From: Physcomitrium patens | Taxonomy: Eukaryota > Streptophyta > Bryopsida > Funariales > Funariaceae | Reading direction: 5' to 3' | Assembly (NCBI RefSeq): GCF_000002425.4 | Contig: NC_037269.1 | Coordinates: 5,143,623 to 5,207,622 of the forward strand | Length of the DNA stretch: 64,000 nucleotides | The notes under the pieces: model-generated | The model's database searches: none | What the model was told of the DNA's origin: nothing | What the model saw: only the letters and a program-made list of their open reading frames with translations | Shown: piece by piece, positions 24,530 to 36,600 of the stretch | How positions within the stretch are numbered: the first letter of the stretch is position 1 | How the letters are laid out: each line of letters begins with the position of its first letter | Made by a program: the position numbers and the translations under genes

Positions 24530-26911
24530 GATAGTCTTTCAAACCATTGTTTCTATGACTGCTCAATTGACCTTCAAAAAGGAGCACAAGTACCATTTGA
24601 ACCAATGTAAAATTTATCACAAAATGATTTGGCTGAATTCAAGGAATATATTGAAGAGAATCTAGCTAAGAACTTCATACGTCATTTCAAATCTTCAACA
24701 AGAGCTTCAATTCTATTTGTGAAGAAAAAAGAAAGATCATTGTGGATGTGTGTTGATTATCAAGGACTCAATAAGATTACTATTAAGAACAAATAACTAC
24801 TACCTTTAATATCTGGATTTTTTGATTAATTGAATCAAGCTAAGATCTATACAAAAATAGATCTACAAGGAACATATAATTTGGTATACATAAAAAAAAG
24901 AGATGAATGGAAGACTGTATTTCGAACCATGTATGGATATTTTGAATATAATGTCATACCTTTTGGACTTATAAATACACTAACAACTTTTCAACATCTT
25001 ATGAATGATATTTTTCAAGAATTTTTGGATAATTTTATTGTCTGTTATTTAGAAAACATCTTAATCTATTCTAAAAATATAAAAGAATATGAACTTTATG
25101 TTCACTGTGTGTTACAAAAATTAAGAGATGCAAGATTTTATACCAAGATAGAAAAGTGTATATTCCACACTACTCAAGTTGACTTCTTAGATTACATCAT
25201 TTCAAATAATGGACTTATGATAGATCCTAAGAAAATTCAAACTATTATGGATTAGAAGATTTCAAAAATGATACAAGATATCTAATATGTTAAGAAATTT
25301 GTCAACTACTATCAAATCTTCATCAAGGATTTTTTTTGAATTGTAGCTATACTTGGACATTTGACTTGTAAAGACAAACTTCAGTGGAATCAAGAAGCAA
25401 AATCAATATTTGAAGTTTTAAAGATATATTTTTTTTTTTTTGCACCAATCTTAAACCGCATTGACTTCTTTAAGGTATTTTTTATGGAAATAGATGCATC
25501 AGACTTTACTTTAAATGTTGTATTATTAAAAATGGGAATAGATAATAATCTTCATCTAGTAGCTTTTTATTTCAAGAAATTTTCATGAGCCGAGATTAAC
25601 TATGAAATCTACAACAAAAAGTTATTTGTAATTGTGGATTCTTTTTAAGAATGGCATCATTATTTAGAAGGCACTTCTAGTTCAATCACCATGTATATGA
25701 ATTAGAAGAACTTTGAATATTTCATATCAACTTGGATTTTGAATCATTGCCAAGCTCATTAGAACATGTCTTTCTCAAGATTTGAGTTCAATATCACTTA
25801 TTGACCAAGAAAACAACAAGATTTATCTAATACTTTTTTTAGATATTCTTATCTTGCATCTTTAGAAAGAAATGTAGCTTTTTATTAAGAAAGGATAATT
25901 TTATTGAAGCCAAAATAATTTTATGTTTGAGTAGTGAAATCAACATTAACTGTTGATTGAACTTTTTTGAAACAAATTCAATGAAGTATGTCCTCTAATT
26001 TTCTTGTTCATGATATCAAAAATACTTCTTTTAAGTCTTGTAATACTTTTAAGTTCAAGTTCAAAAATAATCTACTTTATTTTGAAAGATGCTTATGTAG
26101 GCCAGAAAAAAAACACGTTTACGTGTTCTTCAAGCACGTCATGGCTTTCTAATAGTATGATATTTTGGATACAATAAGTCTTTGGAGCTAATATCTAGAG
26201 ATTTTAGGTGGTCGCAAATGTGGAAGGCTATAAAAGACTTTGTTCAATCATGTGACATTTCATCAAAGTTAAAACCTCCTCGTCATCGATCTTATGGACT
26301 TTTTTAGCCATTACTTATTCCAAAACAACCATAGTCTTCTATTTCTATAGATTATATTATGGATCTTTTATTTTTTTGTTTGTATGATTTTATATTTGTG
26401 ATAGTAGATCATTTTATCAAAATGGCACATTTTATACCATGCACAAAATCTATCATAGGTGAAGAAATTACCAAGCTTTTTTTTGATAATATTTATTGAT
26501 ATTATAGATTATTATATCAAATAGAGGTACTTAATTTGTATTAAGATTTTAGAGAACTCTTTTTAAGATTTTAAAAATAAATATAAAGCTTTCTTCGACC
26601 TTTCATCTTCAAATTGATAGATAGATAAAGTGTGTTAACCAAGTTTTGGAGCAATATTTTAGGTGTACCATCAATTATCAATAAGATAATTGAACCCTCT
26701 TGCCATTGATAGATTATAATATAATATATTTTTCTATTCAATAAATATTTTTTTTTTTCTAATTATGATAATCATCTAAGATTTGATATTTTTAACTTTT
26801 CAAAAGTTGATAATCCTACAATAGATGGTTTGATAAATCATTTATCTGAGCTACATTGAACAATGAAGGTGCAATTAAAGAAAGCTCAAGAAAAACAAAA
26901 GATCAATACGG
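24530..26911 (+). pseudogene. B-5 RT, RNase H and integrase core (broken)
   Basis: RT runs from about 24600. The open part at 24830-25255 has YNLVYIKKRDEWKTVFRTMY, PFGLINTLTTFQHLMNDIF and CYLENILIYSKN, where the catalytic YLDD is YLEN. RNase H follows (25361-25588, MEIDASDFTLNVVLLKMG). Integrase is at about 26080-26910 with stops throughout. C-2 interrupts at 26912 in the region after the integrase core. It is dead by stops and active-site changes. Confidence 0.75.
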
Positions 26912-28167
26912 TGTCGTACTGTAAAAGCTTATAGTATGTAAAAATTAGTTAGAACATATAATATATTCATAAGTCTTGGTATAAGTTAGAATGATTAAAT
27001 AGATTAATTTAAAGAGAGTGGATTTAAGAAACTTTATTTTGAGTTTATCTTTTTACTTATAGCATTTCAAAAAAAATAATTATAGAACCCAAATGTTTAG
27101 TATGGAGCCCTAAGAGGAGATTAGAGCCTAAAGAAGAAATTTCTAACTAGTGGGAGGTTTATTGGGAGGGATGAAAGCAAGGCATGGTTGGATGAAGGCA
27201 AGGAATGGAAAACTTTATTCCTATTGGTTGAAGGCCATGCCCAATGGGCTTCAAGGATGCTGCCCGAGGCCTTATTAGGGATTAGGGTTTCTTCTTCGAA
27301 GTTATTTGAGCTTTGGAGGCTAAGGTCAGCAAGTTCAGGGTTTTGGGTATAATTTGGGTGAAGAGTTTGTATGATTTCAAGTTTTTTTGAAGGAGATATA
27401 GGTGTTCAAAGTTAAGGTGTTAAATGTGTATCTATTGTCACTCTTTGAAGCATAACATATGCGTACAAAGTGCAATAAAAGATCAGAAACTATAATTAGA
27501 GAGAACACTTTCTTGGATATATTTTACATATACTATTTGATGAATTCTAAGTCTAGATGAAGGAGTTATAGGGCATTGAAGACAATACATGTAATTCAAA
27601 GGCAGTAAGTGAGTCATATTGTTGATAGTAATAGTTGGAGCCATATCTTGAATTTTTTTATGAATTTTTGGCTAAAATTTTTCAAAAGTGTGAGTTATTA
27701 AGTTAAAAAGCTATATATCAAATTTTCATGGTATTTGAGTACTTATTTTGTGAGATATAAAGATATTAGCATGCAGGTATATGTAAGCTAGGGTTTAAAA
27801 CTACTGTTAGGATTTTGGTGATATCTCAAGATCCGTAATGAATTTGAAGTTGAATGTTTTTTTAGTAGTTTATGAAAGTATATCAGTACTTCATGTAAAA
27901 TTAAGGATTTTTGGATAGTCTGATCGTGAGATATGAGATGTTGAAGTTTGAAAAACATTTCTCATAAGGATATACAAGGTTTTAAGATACTATATCATAC
28001 ATTTGGATATTTTCTTAGTACTTGGGCTTATATATTGATGTAATTGCCCTAAAAGAAAATATATTATATATATAAACTTGATACTTTTATATCTTAGACT
28101 TCATTGAGCATTTAATAGTAGCAAGAAGCCCAGCGCTTTCTTGAGGCAAACTCTCTCTATCCCGACA
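26912..28167 (+). repeat. C-2, solo-LTR-like insertion in B-5 integrase
   Basis: 1256 bp, starting TGTCGTACTG and ending ATCCCGACA. Flanks ACGG (26908-26911) and ATGG (28168-28171) form a 4-bp duplication with one transition. The interrupted B sequence (gatcaatacgg / gatgccttttgaaag) is continuous in B-1. Confidence 0.75.
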
Positions 28168-29196
28168 ATGGATGCCTTTTGAAAGAAATAACCATAATTC
28201 AATGTAGGTGACAAAGTATGGTTACTTCTTCATAATATCAAGACTACTCATCCTTGTGATTAGTTGGACCACTGCAAGCTTAGACCTTTTTTTATTTGTA
28301 GACAAATCAATCTACTTGTTTATCAATTATATCTACTGAAGTCAATAAAGATCCATTCTATCTTCCACGTGTCTCTTTTTGAACCATACAAGATTGTGAA
28401 CATACGAAGAAGAAGATAAGCCCTACTTCTTTCTATAGAAGATGATAATAATAAAGAATTTGAAATAAAAGAAGTTCTAGACTCAAGGTGGCGCTAAAAT
28501 AAATTAGAATATCTTGTCCATTGGTATGGATTTGATATTAGTGAATGTACATGAAAGCCAATAAAGAATCTTATAAATACAACAAAAGTAGTCGAAGCTT
28601 TTTATTGATGATATCCATCAAAGCCATGATGAAGAATAGTAAGACTTTGTTATAAAAGAAACAAGGTCTAAAATAGATTATATTCTACCTTCTATTCTTA
28701 TTTTTGGTTTTTGTATATTTGTAATAGTAAAGAAATTGAGAACCAATAACCAATGAATTTGATTCAAGAGCTTTGTTTGCTGATTTGTTGAATGAAATAT
28801 TGCAATTGTCATAACCTTCAAGATGACACAATCAAGATGAAGATCCTTAAAAACGACATGTACTTCTTTGAATAAATGAAAAAATAAAATCCATTTGGTA
28901 TCATGACCTTGAAAGAAACTCCCAATGTTTGGTGATTTTACTAGAAGTAGGAATAATTCTTGACAATGTTCTAAATATTTTATTTAAAGGTGGTATGAAG
29001 ACTTCAACAAGAATTAAATAATTGGATGGTCTTCACACCTTGATATGAGATACTATCAATGGTTGAGAAGCCCTATCAACCATCTTTGAAGAAAATAAAG
29101 ATCAAAGTATGTGGCAAATATAATTTGCCACATCTTAGATTTTCTCAACATATGATGACCGCTCTTTATGGAACTTGTTCCCAGAATGGAGGATAA
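28168..29196 (+). pseudogene. B-5 integrase C-terminus/chromodomain remnant, accessory segment, polypurine tract
   Basis: Decayed integrase tail and chromodomain run to about 28600. At about 28820-29100 the post-pol accessory segment is visible in shifted frames (CLVILLEVG, then MRYYQWLRSPINHL). The purine tract gaatggaggataa abuts the 3' LTR. Confidence 0.6.
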
Positions 29197-29741
29197 TGTC
29201 ATGGACATAGACATATAAATCAATAATTATCTATATGATTAGATAAAAATAAATAAAAATAGATTAATTTCATAATATCTTCTATAGAAACTTTTTAGAA
29301 GCTTCATACATGCTACTTTGACTTTATAGTGTCTATAATTTATTTTTTAGGTTAAAAATATGGTCAACAAGTTACCATGTACCGCATATGTTAGTAGTTT
29401 AAAGAAGAAGTTAACTATGTAGTCCACACATAGAAAACTTGCCTTATAAGCTGAGACATGTATTTTGTAAAGTCAACATATATTATAGGTTCTATAGAAC
29501 ATTGCCACATAGCTCCTAATTAGAAAGTATATATAGAGGCAAGAGTGAAACCCTCTTTACTCTTGTTAACTTTTTTCTTGCTTCTAGTCTAAATTTGAGA
29601 GTCTTTACTTTTTTTATCTTTTAACAATAGCCATTCTAATTTCTTTTTAATATACATACTATTTTATTCATATTTTTTTACTTTTCTTTTGATAATTTTT
29701 TTTCAAGTTTATGCATCTTCTTCTAATTTATGTCCTTGATA
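29197..29741 (+). repeat. 3' LTR of B-5
   Basis: 545 bp, TGTCATGGACAT to TCCTTGATA. It is clearly alignable to 18489-19022 but with numerous differences, so the insertion is not recent. Confidence 0.85.
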
Positions 29742-29889
29742 TAATAAAATATGGTTTATATAATAAATAAAATATTCTTTCTCAGCTACTAAATGAGTCC
29801 AAGTTGAATCCATCAAGTGATTGTGGAGCTTTGTCTAATCTAATTTAATATAGTATTAAATTTTTTTTTTGAGTATAGTATCCACTTAT

Positions 29890-30930
29890 ATATCAATACT
29901 TTTTAGGATCTCTTTTGACCTTCATAATTGCTTCCAACCTCTTAAGCATACTTTTTATTAACTTTTGGCACAAAATTGCTTCAATATTATGCCATTTTGT
30001 AGCTATTCTTTCTTATAATTTTCAAAATCCCTTTGATTTTATCTTCTACATATTAAATTGGCATTTGAAGTACTTCCAAAGATGTTTAAAAAAAATAAGA
30101 TCAAGAAACTGAGCAAGTGAATCCATTACTTTAATTCCATGATAATCAAACCACTTCTATGCTAGTTTTGAGTTAAGCTTATGGTTATTATCTTGCTAAA
30201 AAATCACCTCTTCTTAAAAAATGCTAAATTCTTCAATGCTAGGAAGCATGTTTTTTTTAAGAATTTCCACGAATTTCTTGGCATTCATCCTTCTTTTAAC
30301 CTTTGCCATCTTTTTAATCTCATTCCATCTCATACAATCTTATACCATTATATTTCTACCTCCATGTTTAATTATTTCTTGGATCTTCTTATCTAACACA
30401 GATTGATCGTTTTGTTTCCACATCCATTTTCTGCCATCTAATTGAAATCTATTGACTTTTATCTCATCTAACCAAATAATCTTCTTTCAATCTTTCATAA
30501 TCTATTCTTTGTAATTTAGAGCAAAATCCAAGTATTTTTTTCGATAGCAAGTACATAGTAGTGGTTTTTTTTTTCTTCACCAAGGCTTTCATATTCTATT
30601 TCTTGAAAATATTTCAAATAATTTAAATTGAGACAAGATTATTGATAATATTGTTAAGATTTTTAGCAACCTCAATAGTATTTTTAGCCTTTCTTGTATT
30701 GATTTGGTAAATGATTTTCATTTTATCTACTATAATAAGTTTCTTTGATTTTCCTAATTTAGGATTTTTTTCATTGAAAGTGAATTTTTTTTGCTAGCCT
30801 AGAGATAGTAACTTTATTGTAGTCAAGTTCAAAAGTAATTCGGCTATAAGATTTTTGAAAATGAAGAAGAGCAAAGGTGATATTGTCTTAGAGAGAGGGA
30901 AGAATGGATTTCATAGTTTTTCAAGGAAAT
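29890..30930 (-). pseudogene. Tc1-like transposase remnant
   Basis: Minus-strand translation across frames reads as a Tc1-family DDE transposase. There is a WLDEIK segment (first Asp, about 30460), then KHGGRNIMVWDGM and GRMNAKKFVEILK-like text. The second Asp is in QDNNHKLNSKLA (about 30190). A stretch follows whose spacing gives 34 residues to the third catalytic position, where Lys (FFKHLWKYFK) replaces the expected Glu. LCQKLIKSMLKRLEAIMK resembles the usual C-terminal end. Many stops and frameshifts are present, and the mutated third catalytic residue also argues it is dead. DD34E spacing is typical of Tc1, not of the DD39D mariners common in seed plants. Confidence 0.8.
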
Positions 30931-31059
30931 ATCAAAGACACAAGAATCTAAGAAAGAAATATATCAAGATTAAAGACAACAATTAAGATTGATAGCAAAA
31001 GTGGTTCTAAAGACTCTTATTTAAACTATAATGAAGGTTATAGAAGTCTATGGTATTTT

Positions 31060-31210
31060 CTATAGAAGTTTTTTGAAGTCTAAAGAAGCTTCTAGAAGTC
31101 TAAAAAGACTTTTAAAAGTCTATAGAGTTTTCTAAAAGATTGTAAAAGATTCTATAAGTATCTAAAAAATTCTAAAAATTTATAGAAGATTCTAGAGGGT
31201 TCTAGAATGA
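31060..31210 (-). promoter_or_regulatory. Heat-shock-element-like array upstream of the Tc1-like transposase
   Basis: Correctly phased pentamers occur at 31085-31097 (GAA-GC-TTC-TA-GAA) and 31185-31207 (GAA-GA-TTC-TA-GAG-GG-TTC-TA-GAA). Degenerate TTCTA/AGAAG units lie between them. The array is on the 5' side of the transposase, and TAAATAAGAG follows it in transcription order, much as in the A LTR. Function is inferred only. Confidence 0.5.
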
Positions 31211-31595
31211 GAAAACTTGGAATATATATGTATCAAGAATTGTGATTAAGAATGGTACTTTTATAGCTACTAATAAGTATTAATGATGTCATTAGATTAG
31301 TAATAATATTTTCATAATAAATTTTATGATGATAGAATACTATAATATTGAGTAATTGCTAAAATCCAAAAATTAGACACCACACTTAAAAATTTGTTTC
31401 AATAATATTCCAAATTAGATTGATTATAGCTTTGCAATTACCTAATGGATTCTTTTCAACCTAAGCTCATTTGGTAGTTGTAAAAGAATACTTTATTTAT
31501 TATGCAAACCATATATCATTATTCTCTATAATTCATCTATAATACATCATTCTTTTCAAAATATGTCAATATTGAAATAGTTTTTTGAATCACCG

Positions 31596-33410
31596 TATAG
31601 CAAAAGTTGCCCTTCTTTTGTTGCATGCATGAAAACTCTTTCATCTATTAGTAAGAATTTGGATGTAGTAGGCTTATTTATATCTACTTTACTATCAAGA
31701 TTTTGGATTAAACTATAAGAAAAGTAAAGGTTACAAGAAATCCAATCTATTTGAAGATTTGTTTTTTTAACCATAATAATCCTAAAATAATTAGATTGGA
31801 TGGAGATCTTATGACATTAAATATTACTGTACTATTATAAACTTTAATTGCTACATTTAAACAAATAGTCTCATAAGTAATGTCTCTAGAAGACAACAAA
31901 TGACTATCTATGATTTCTACATATATGGATTTAGTTTTTTTGACTATAGATATTTCTTATTTTTTGATAAAATCTTTGTTAATAAACAGGCTCTAGCTCA
32001 TGAATCTTGTAACGAAAAGATTTTGTGATTTTTAGGTCTTAAATACACATCTATTATAAAAAAAGATGAAAAATTTTGAGGAAAGAATAGAACCTTTACT
32101 AGGTGTTGCACATGATTCCAACTACACGGTTCCTATTGTAGCTAGAAAAACTTATTTTTTAACATGTGGTCTTTTTTAGCATTTGTACTCCTCATTTTGT
32201 CATTGTATTACTTCTTTGAATAATATTAAGTAGTGTGCTTAGGTTCTCTTTAATATAAGCACAAATTCTCTTCATGACATCAAATCTTTGCCTATTTTGT
32301 GAGGAATTTAAAACATACTCTATCAATTTACATTAGTTCCAATTTTGATGAATAAGTTTTTGAAAACTTAAAAACTGGCATCATTACTTGACTTGTTCCT
32401 CTCCAACTAAGTCTTTATTTTTGATGTCTTTCAAGTAATCAATTATTTCATGCAATGGCTTAATCAATAAATTATTCTAAAGATTTTGTGTCTTATAGTG
32501 TCAATAACAAATCTTTGAAATTATCCTTCAATCCATATTGAAATTGATTGATAAGGGATTTTTCATTCTATTCCATGTTAGAAGCAATATTTTAGAATTT
32601 AGCAACATATATAGTGGTTGATTGTGATCTTTGTCATAAAGTTAAGAGCTTGGTCTGTGCTACTCTTTCTTAAATACTTTTTCTAAATGTAGCTATAAAT
32701 ACTTTAAAAGACTTACAAATCCTTTTCTATTAAAGCTAAAAACTAAGAAAAAATACTTTTAGATAGAAATGTATCTATGAACCAAACTTGAGTAAATCCA
32801 TCAAGGTATTGGAAGAGATGTAAGCTTAAATAGAACTTGATTTATTGCAAAAATCTTCAAAATTTTGATTTCATTCTATCAAACTTATTTGACATACTAA
32901 TCCATATCTCCATCATATATATAAAAATAAAACTTCTTAGATTTAGTTGTGAAGTTGATTTACTTGTTTCTTTCAACTACACAACTTCTTGTTATAGGTT
33001 ATAAACTTCTTTTTATATACATAGGATTAATGTTTCTATAGTTGGTACTTGTGATGAGTAAAATTCCTATTCTAAGAGTATTAATAAGTTTGTAAAGATT
33101 TGAAATAGTTGCAAATCTATTCTCACTTCCACTAAGTATAGCATTTATAATTTTTCCTTCCATTTTAAACAACTTAACAAAGTTATAAATTAGATTAAAA
33201 GAAGATAGTCCACAACCTTCAATATCAAATAAAAACTTCTACAAAGAGAGATAATCCACTCTTTCTAAAGAAAAAAAATCTATGTTAGAAAATTAAATAG
33301 TTTATTTAAAGATAAATAATCCACAACCTTCAAAATACAACAATAGAAGTGAGATAATCTATTCTCTTTTAAAACAAGATAAGAACAAAAAGTTAGTATT
33401 CTTATCAAAT
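31596..33410 (-). pseudogene. B-4 protease, zinc knuckle and gag (broken)
   Basis: The minus strand continues B-4 beyond the Tc1-like element: protease linker text (LQIDWISCNLYFS and a KVDINKPTTSKFLLIDERVF segment) at 31600-31780, degenerate protease to about 32060, and a zinc-knuckle region about 32250. Gag runs to about 32930, then a leader ending at the decayed priming site 33398-33408. No frame is intact. Confidence 0.65.
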
Positions 33411-33695
33411 TATTAATGACATAAATTTCAAAGTACTAAAATATCAATACACTCTTGTGTTACTTAAAAGGATTAAAAAATCACTGAAAGATGATATAAT
33501 ATTAAACTAGAATAGTTATTGCAAAAGACAAGAAAAATAGAAAGCCTTGAAATAAGACTAAGGACTAGAAAGGCATTAATAAAAGTGAAGAAGGCTTCAC
33601 TCTTACCTCCATATATACTCTTAACTAGGAACTACATAGCAATATCTTACAGAACCTTCAAAACATGTCATATTTACAAGACACGTATCTTAAAT
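33411..33695 (-). repeat. Truncated 5' LTR of B-4
   Basis: It begins at its inner edge TATTAATGAC (compare TGTTAAGGAC in B-1) and loses homology near 33695, so U3 is missing. The TSS foldback (gtgaagaaggcttcac at about 33578) is retained. Confidence 0.7.
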
Positions 33696-36600
33696 GCTTA
33701 TGTGAATGTTTGTAGATATAGGTCTAAGTTAATAAAGTCTTGAAGGATAATTCTTGAAAACTAAAAGGAGATGTTATTTTTCCAACTAAACTTCAAATCA
33801 ACTTAGTTGCTTTCAAGGCTTGTAGTAAATACTTTATTGTATCTACAAAGCTTCATGAACTACATAAATCTAATTGTATTTTGATTGTCAAATTTTTTAG
33901 AAAAATGCTCATAATCTAGAAAGATACAAAGAGTTGGTTGCTTCAACAATGACAGCAACCATATCTAAGTTGTAGAGTGCTTGAATTATTGAAAAAGGTG
34001 TCACGTAAAAATTTAAGTAACATATTGTTGTATTGTGGTTCGGCTATTATGTGAAAATAATGCACATAAATATTTAATGTACAATTTACTATACAATGTG
34101 ATAAGAACCACATTATTAGATTTAAATATGTCACAAAATATGGTTAGATTACTACTTTAAAGTGGTTAGTTTAAAAAGACTATTATTGAAGTTGATTTTA
34201 TGTTGATAATAGTTTATATATTTAGATCCACCTTTATTAGACATTGGTGACTCTTGAAATCTTGTTTTGTTTCTTTTATTTGATGTTTAGGACATATATT
34301 ATATAGATCTTATAAGAAAAAAATTGGAGATGAATTTTGGTAGCAAAAAGAGTAATTAGGGCATCTATATAGATGAGTAAAGATGGATGATAAAAATCTC
34401 CATTCTTATTGGCCAAAATTCATATCCAATGGACTTCAAGGAGGTTACGTGAGGCCTTATTAGGAATTAGAATTATTATTTTGATGTCATTTGAACCTAG
34501 GATGCTAAGATCAAAGATTTTAGATTTTTGGCTATGGTTTTGGTGCAAATTTTGAATGAATTAGAGTTTTTTTTGAAAGAGATATAGGCACTTCAAGGTA
34601 AGGTGTTGATTTTGTATCTACTGTCACTCTTTTGAACATAACACGTACATACAGAATGCAATGAAGAATTAGCGAGTAAAGTTGGAGAGAGAAATTTTTT
34701 GGCTACACTTTTTATATATTGCTTGATGAATTCTAAGCAAGGATGAAGGAGTAATATAAAGTTGAAGTCAGTACTTGCAATCTAAAGGGAGTAAGTGATT
34801 AGATTTACTAGTGGTTGTGTTTTGAGCTATATCTTAAGCAATTTGACAAGATTTTAGCTAAAAAATTCTTAGAATATTTATTATCATGTTAATAAACTTT
34901 ATACACAAATTTTGTGGCATTCGGAGTTTAGGTTTATGAAATATGGAGAAAATAGTGTTTGGATGCTTGTAAATTAGGATTTAAAGCACCTGCTAGTATT
35001 TCTAAGATGCTAAACAATCTATAGTAGATTTATAATTCAATTTTTTTTTACAGTAAAGTTTAAGGGTAAATTCTATATTATCTAGAAATTCGAAAAAAAA
35101 TAAACAATTGAATCAAGAAATATGAATTTCTAAAGTTTAGGAAGAAAAAATCCTTCGTGGGAGAAAAATATTTTGAAAGGATTTTTACTACAATTTGGGA
35201 ATTTTTGGCAAAATAAAGGGTTTTTTGGGAGCCAAGTCTTTAAATATATATTAAAGATGGAGATACACAACAATGGCAAAATTATGATGTAAAGATGGAT
35301 ATTTATATGAAGATTATGGATTTTCTTTGAACTTATAGAAAATCAAACTTACTAGCAAATAATTAGTTATGATTTGGTATAGCAAAGGATGTTAGGGTAT
35401 TTCTAAATGCTTTAGAAAGCCTTATGTATAAAGCTTATTAAATATAAAAGGGTTTTATCAATAGAATATCTTTTGATACTATTGTATTTTTTTGGCCTCT
35501 ATAATAAGAATACATCACTTATTGGAACTAATCCAATAAGGAAAATGTAAACTCTCTACAGTTAGATACTCAGTGTATTTTCAAATAGAAAATCATGCCA
35601 TACGACAATGTCGTTTGGGCCTCAATTTGACTTAGAATAGGATTGTGCTTATACCTCATCAAATTCAAGGGTAGATTTACAATTATCACAAAAGTGGGGT
35701 AGATTTGTAATTATCAAGGATACAAGGATATTCTTGATATTTCAACATACTTTAGGGGTGTATATAATAATTTTCCTATTTTTTATGGAGGTATAAATGT
35801 GAAGGGATTTCTATGCATTAAAAGGGAGGTTTCTACCTATTAGTTCTCTAAAAATAAAGCAAAAAAAATACCATAGGAAGTATATGATGAATAATAAATT
35901 GAAGGGGTAATAATAATATCAGCAATAAAGTTGCCAAATCAAACATTAAAATTAGAGAAAAAAAACTATTGAGGTTAGAAAAAGAAACATTGCAATTGAA
36001 GGTAGCATTAAAGTTGAAGAAGCATATTCAAATACACCAGACAAAAGACACATTTAATATTTAAGGTAAAATAAGAGGTACAATATGCAAACAATGTAAT
36101 AAAATTGTTGGTGCATAGAATATTGGACAATTAGAATTAGAAAAATATGGACATCTATTAAAACATAAGATTTGTTAAGATTCAAAAGAAAATGAAAAAG
36201 AAAAATTTAAAAGAGAAATTTTTTCATAAGCCAAATAAATTTTCATTTAAAAGAAAATATTTTCTTAATAAATTTGATTGGACAAAGAAAAATCTAACAT
36301 ATGTGTTGACATTTTAATTTTTAAAGAATTTTTTTATTCATCACAATACATAAATATGTATGATTTTTTCATTTTATTATACTTATAAAAGTTTTTTTTT
36401 GACTCAATAAACTTCATATCTAAATAAATAATAAAAAATTAAAATAGTAAATTATTATATCTAAATTTGTATAATACATTAATAAAAATTAATAATTATA
36501 TTAAATAAATAAATAAAATAGTATCTCTCTCAAGATAGAAATATATATATATATATATATATGAATAAGATGTATGTACCATGAAAATGAATAAAATAAA

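Larger units (their letters stand above)
18489..29741 (+). mobile_element. Chromovirus B-5, Ty3/gypsy element with target duplication TAATA
   Basis: 5' LTR 18489-19022 and 3' LTR 29197-29741. The 5-bp duplication TAATA is at 18484-18488 and 29742-29746. Internal order is self-priming site, gag, protease, RT, RNase H, integrase, chromodomain region, accessory segment, polypurine tract (gaatggaggataa, just left of 29197). Three later insertions split it: C-1 (20058-21296), D-1 (22115-24529) and C-2 (26912-28167). All coding parts have stops. Confidence 0.85.
18412..31595 (-). mobile_element. Tc1/mariner-like DNA transposon (DD34E type), split by B-5
   Basis: Terminal inverted repeats: the left begins GTGACTCAAAAAACT at 18412, and the right, read in reverse, begins CGGTGATTCAAAAAACT at 31595. 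TA dinucleotides flank both ends (18410-18411 and 31596-31597), as expected for Tc1/mariner target duplication. With B-5 and its TAATA duplication removed, the inverted repeats extend about 200 bp (18412-18488 plus 29747 to about 29870, against about 31396-31595). The transposase remnant is on the minus strand. The element lies inside B-4 and is therefore younger than B-4 and older than B-5. Confidence 0.8.
14374..33695 (-). mobile_element. Chromovirus B-4, old Ty3/gypsy element, host of nest 1
   Basis: Minus-strand Ty3/gypsy element of family B. Its 3' LTR is at 14374-14890. The body is an accessory segment, then integrase/chromodomain, RNase H and RT to 18410, then resumes at 31596 with protease, zinc knuckle and gag. 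The 5' LTR (33411 to about 33695) has lost its U3 end. The Tc1-like element 18412-31595 interrupts it in the protease/RT spacer. Every frame carries many stops, and this copy is more diverged than B-1. The self-priming site survives in decayed form at 33398-33408, 2 nt from the LTR edge. Confidence 0.8.

Noticed and set aside
29915-30406. Plus-strand hydrophobic frames near 30 kb
   Set aside because: They are antisense to the decayed Tc1-like transposase, whose minus-strand reading has recognisable motifs.
36060-36180. BED-type zinc finger of a hAT transposon
   Set aside because: Only a short CxxC and HxxxH pattern across stops. No transposase body or inverted repeats were found.
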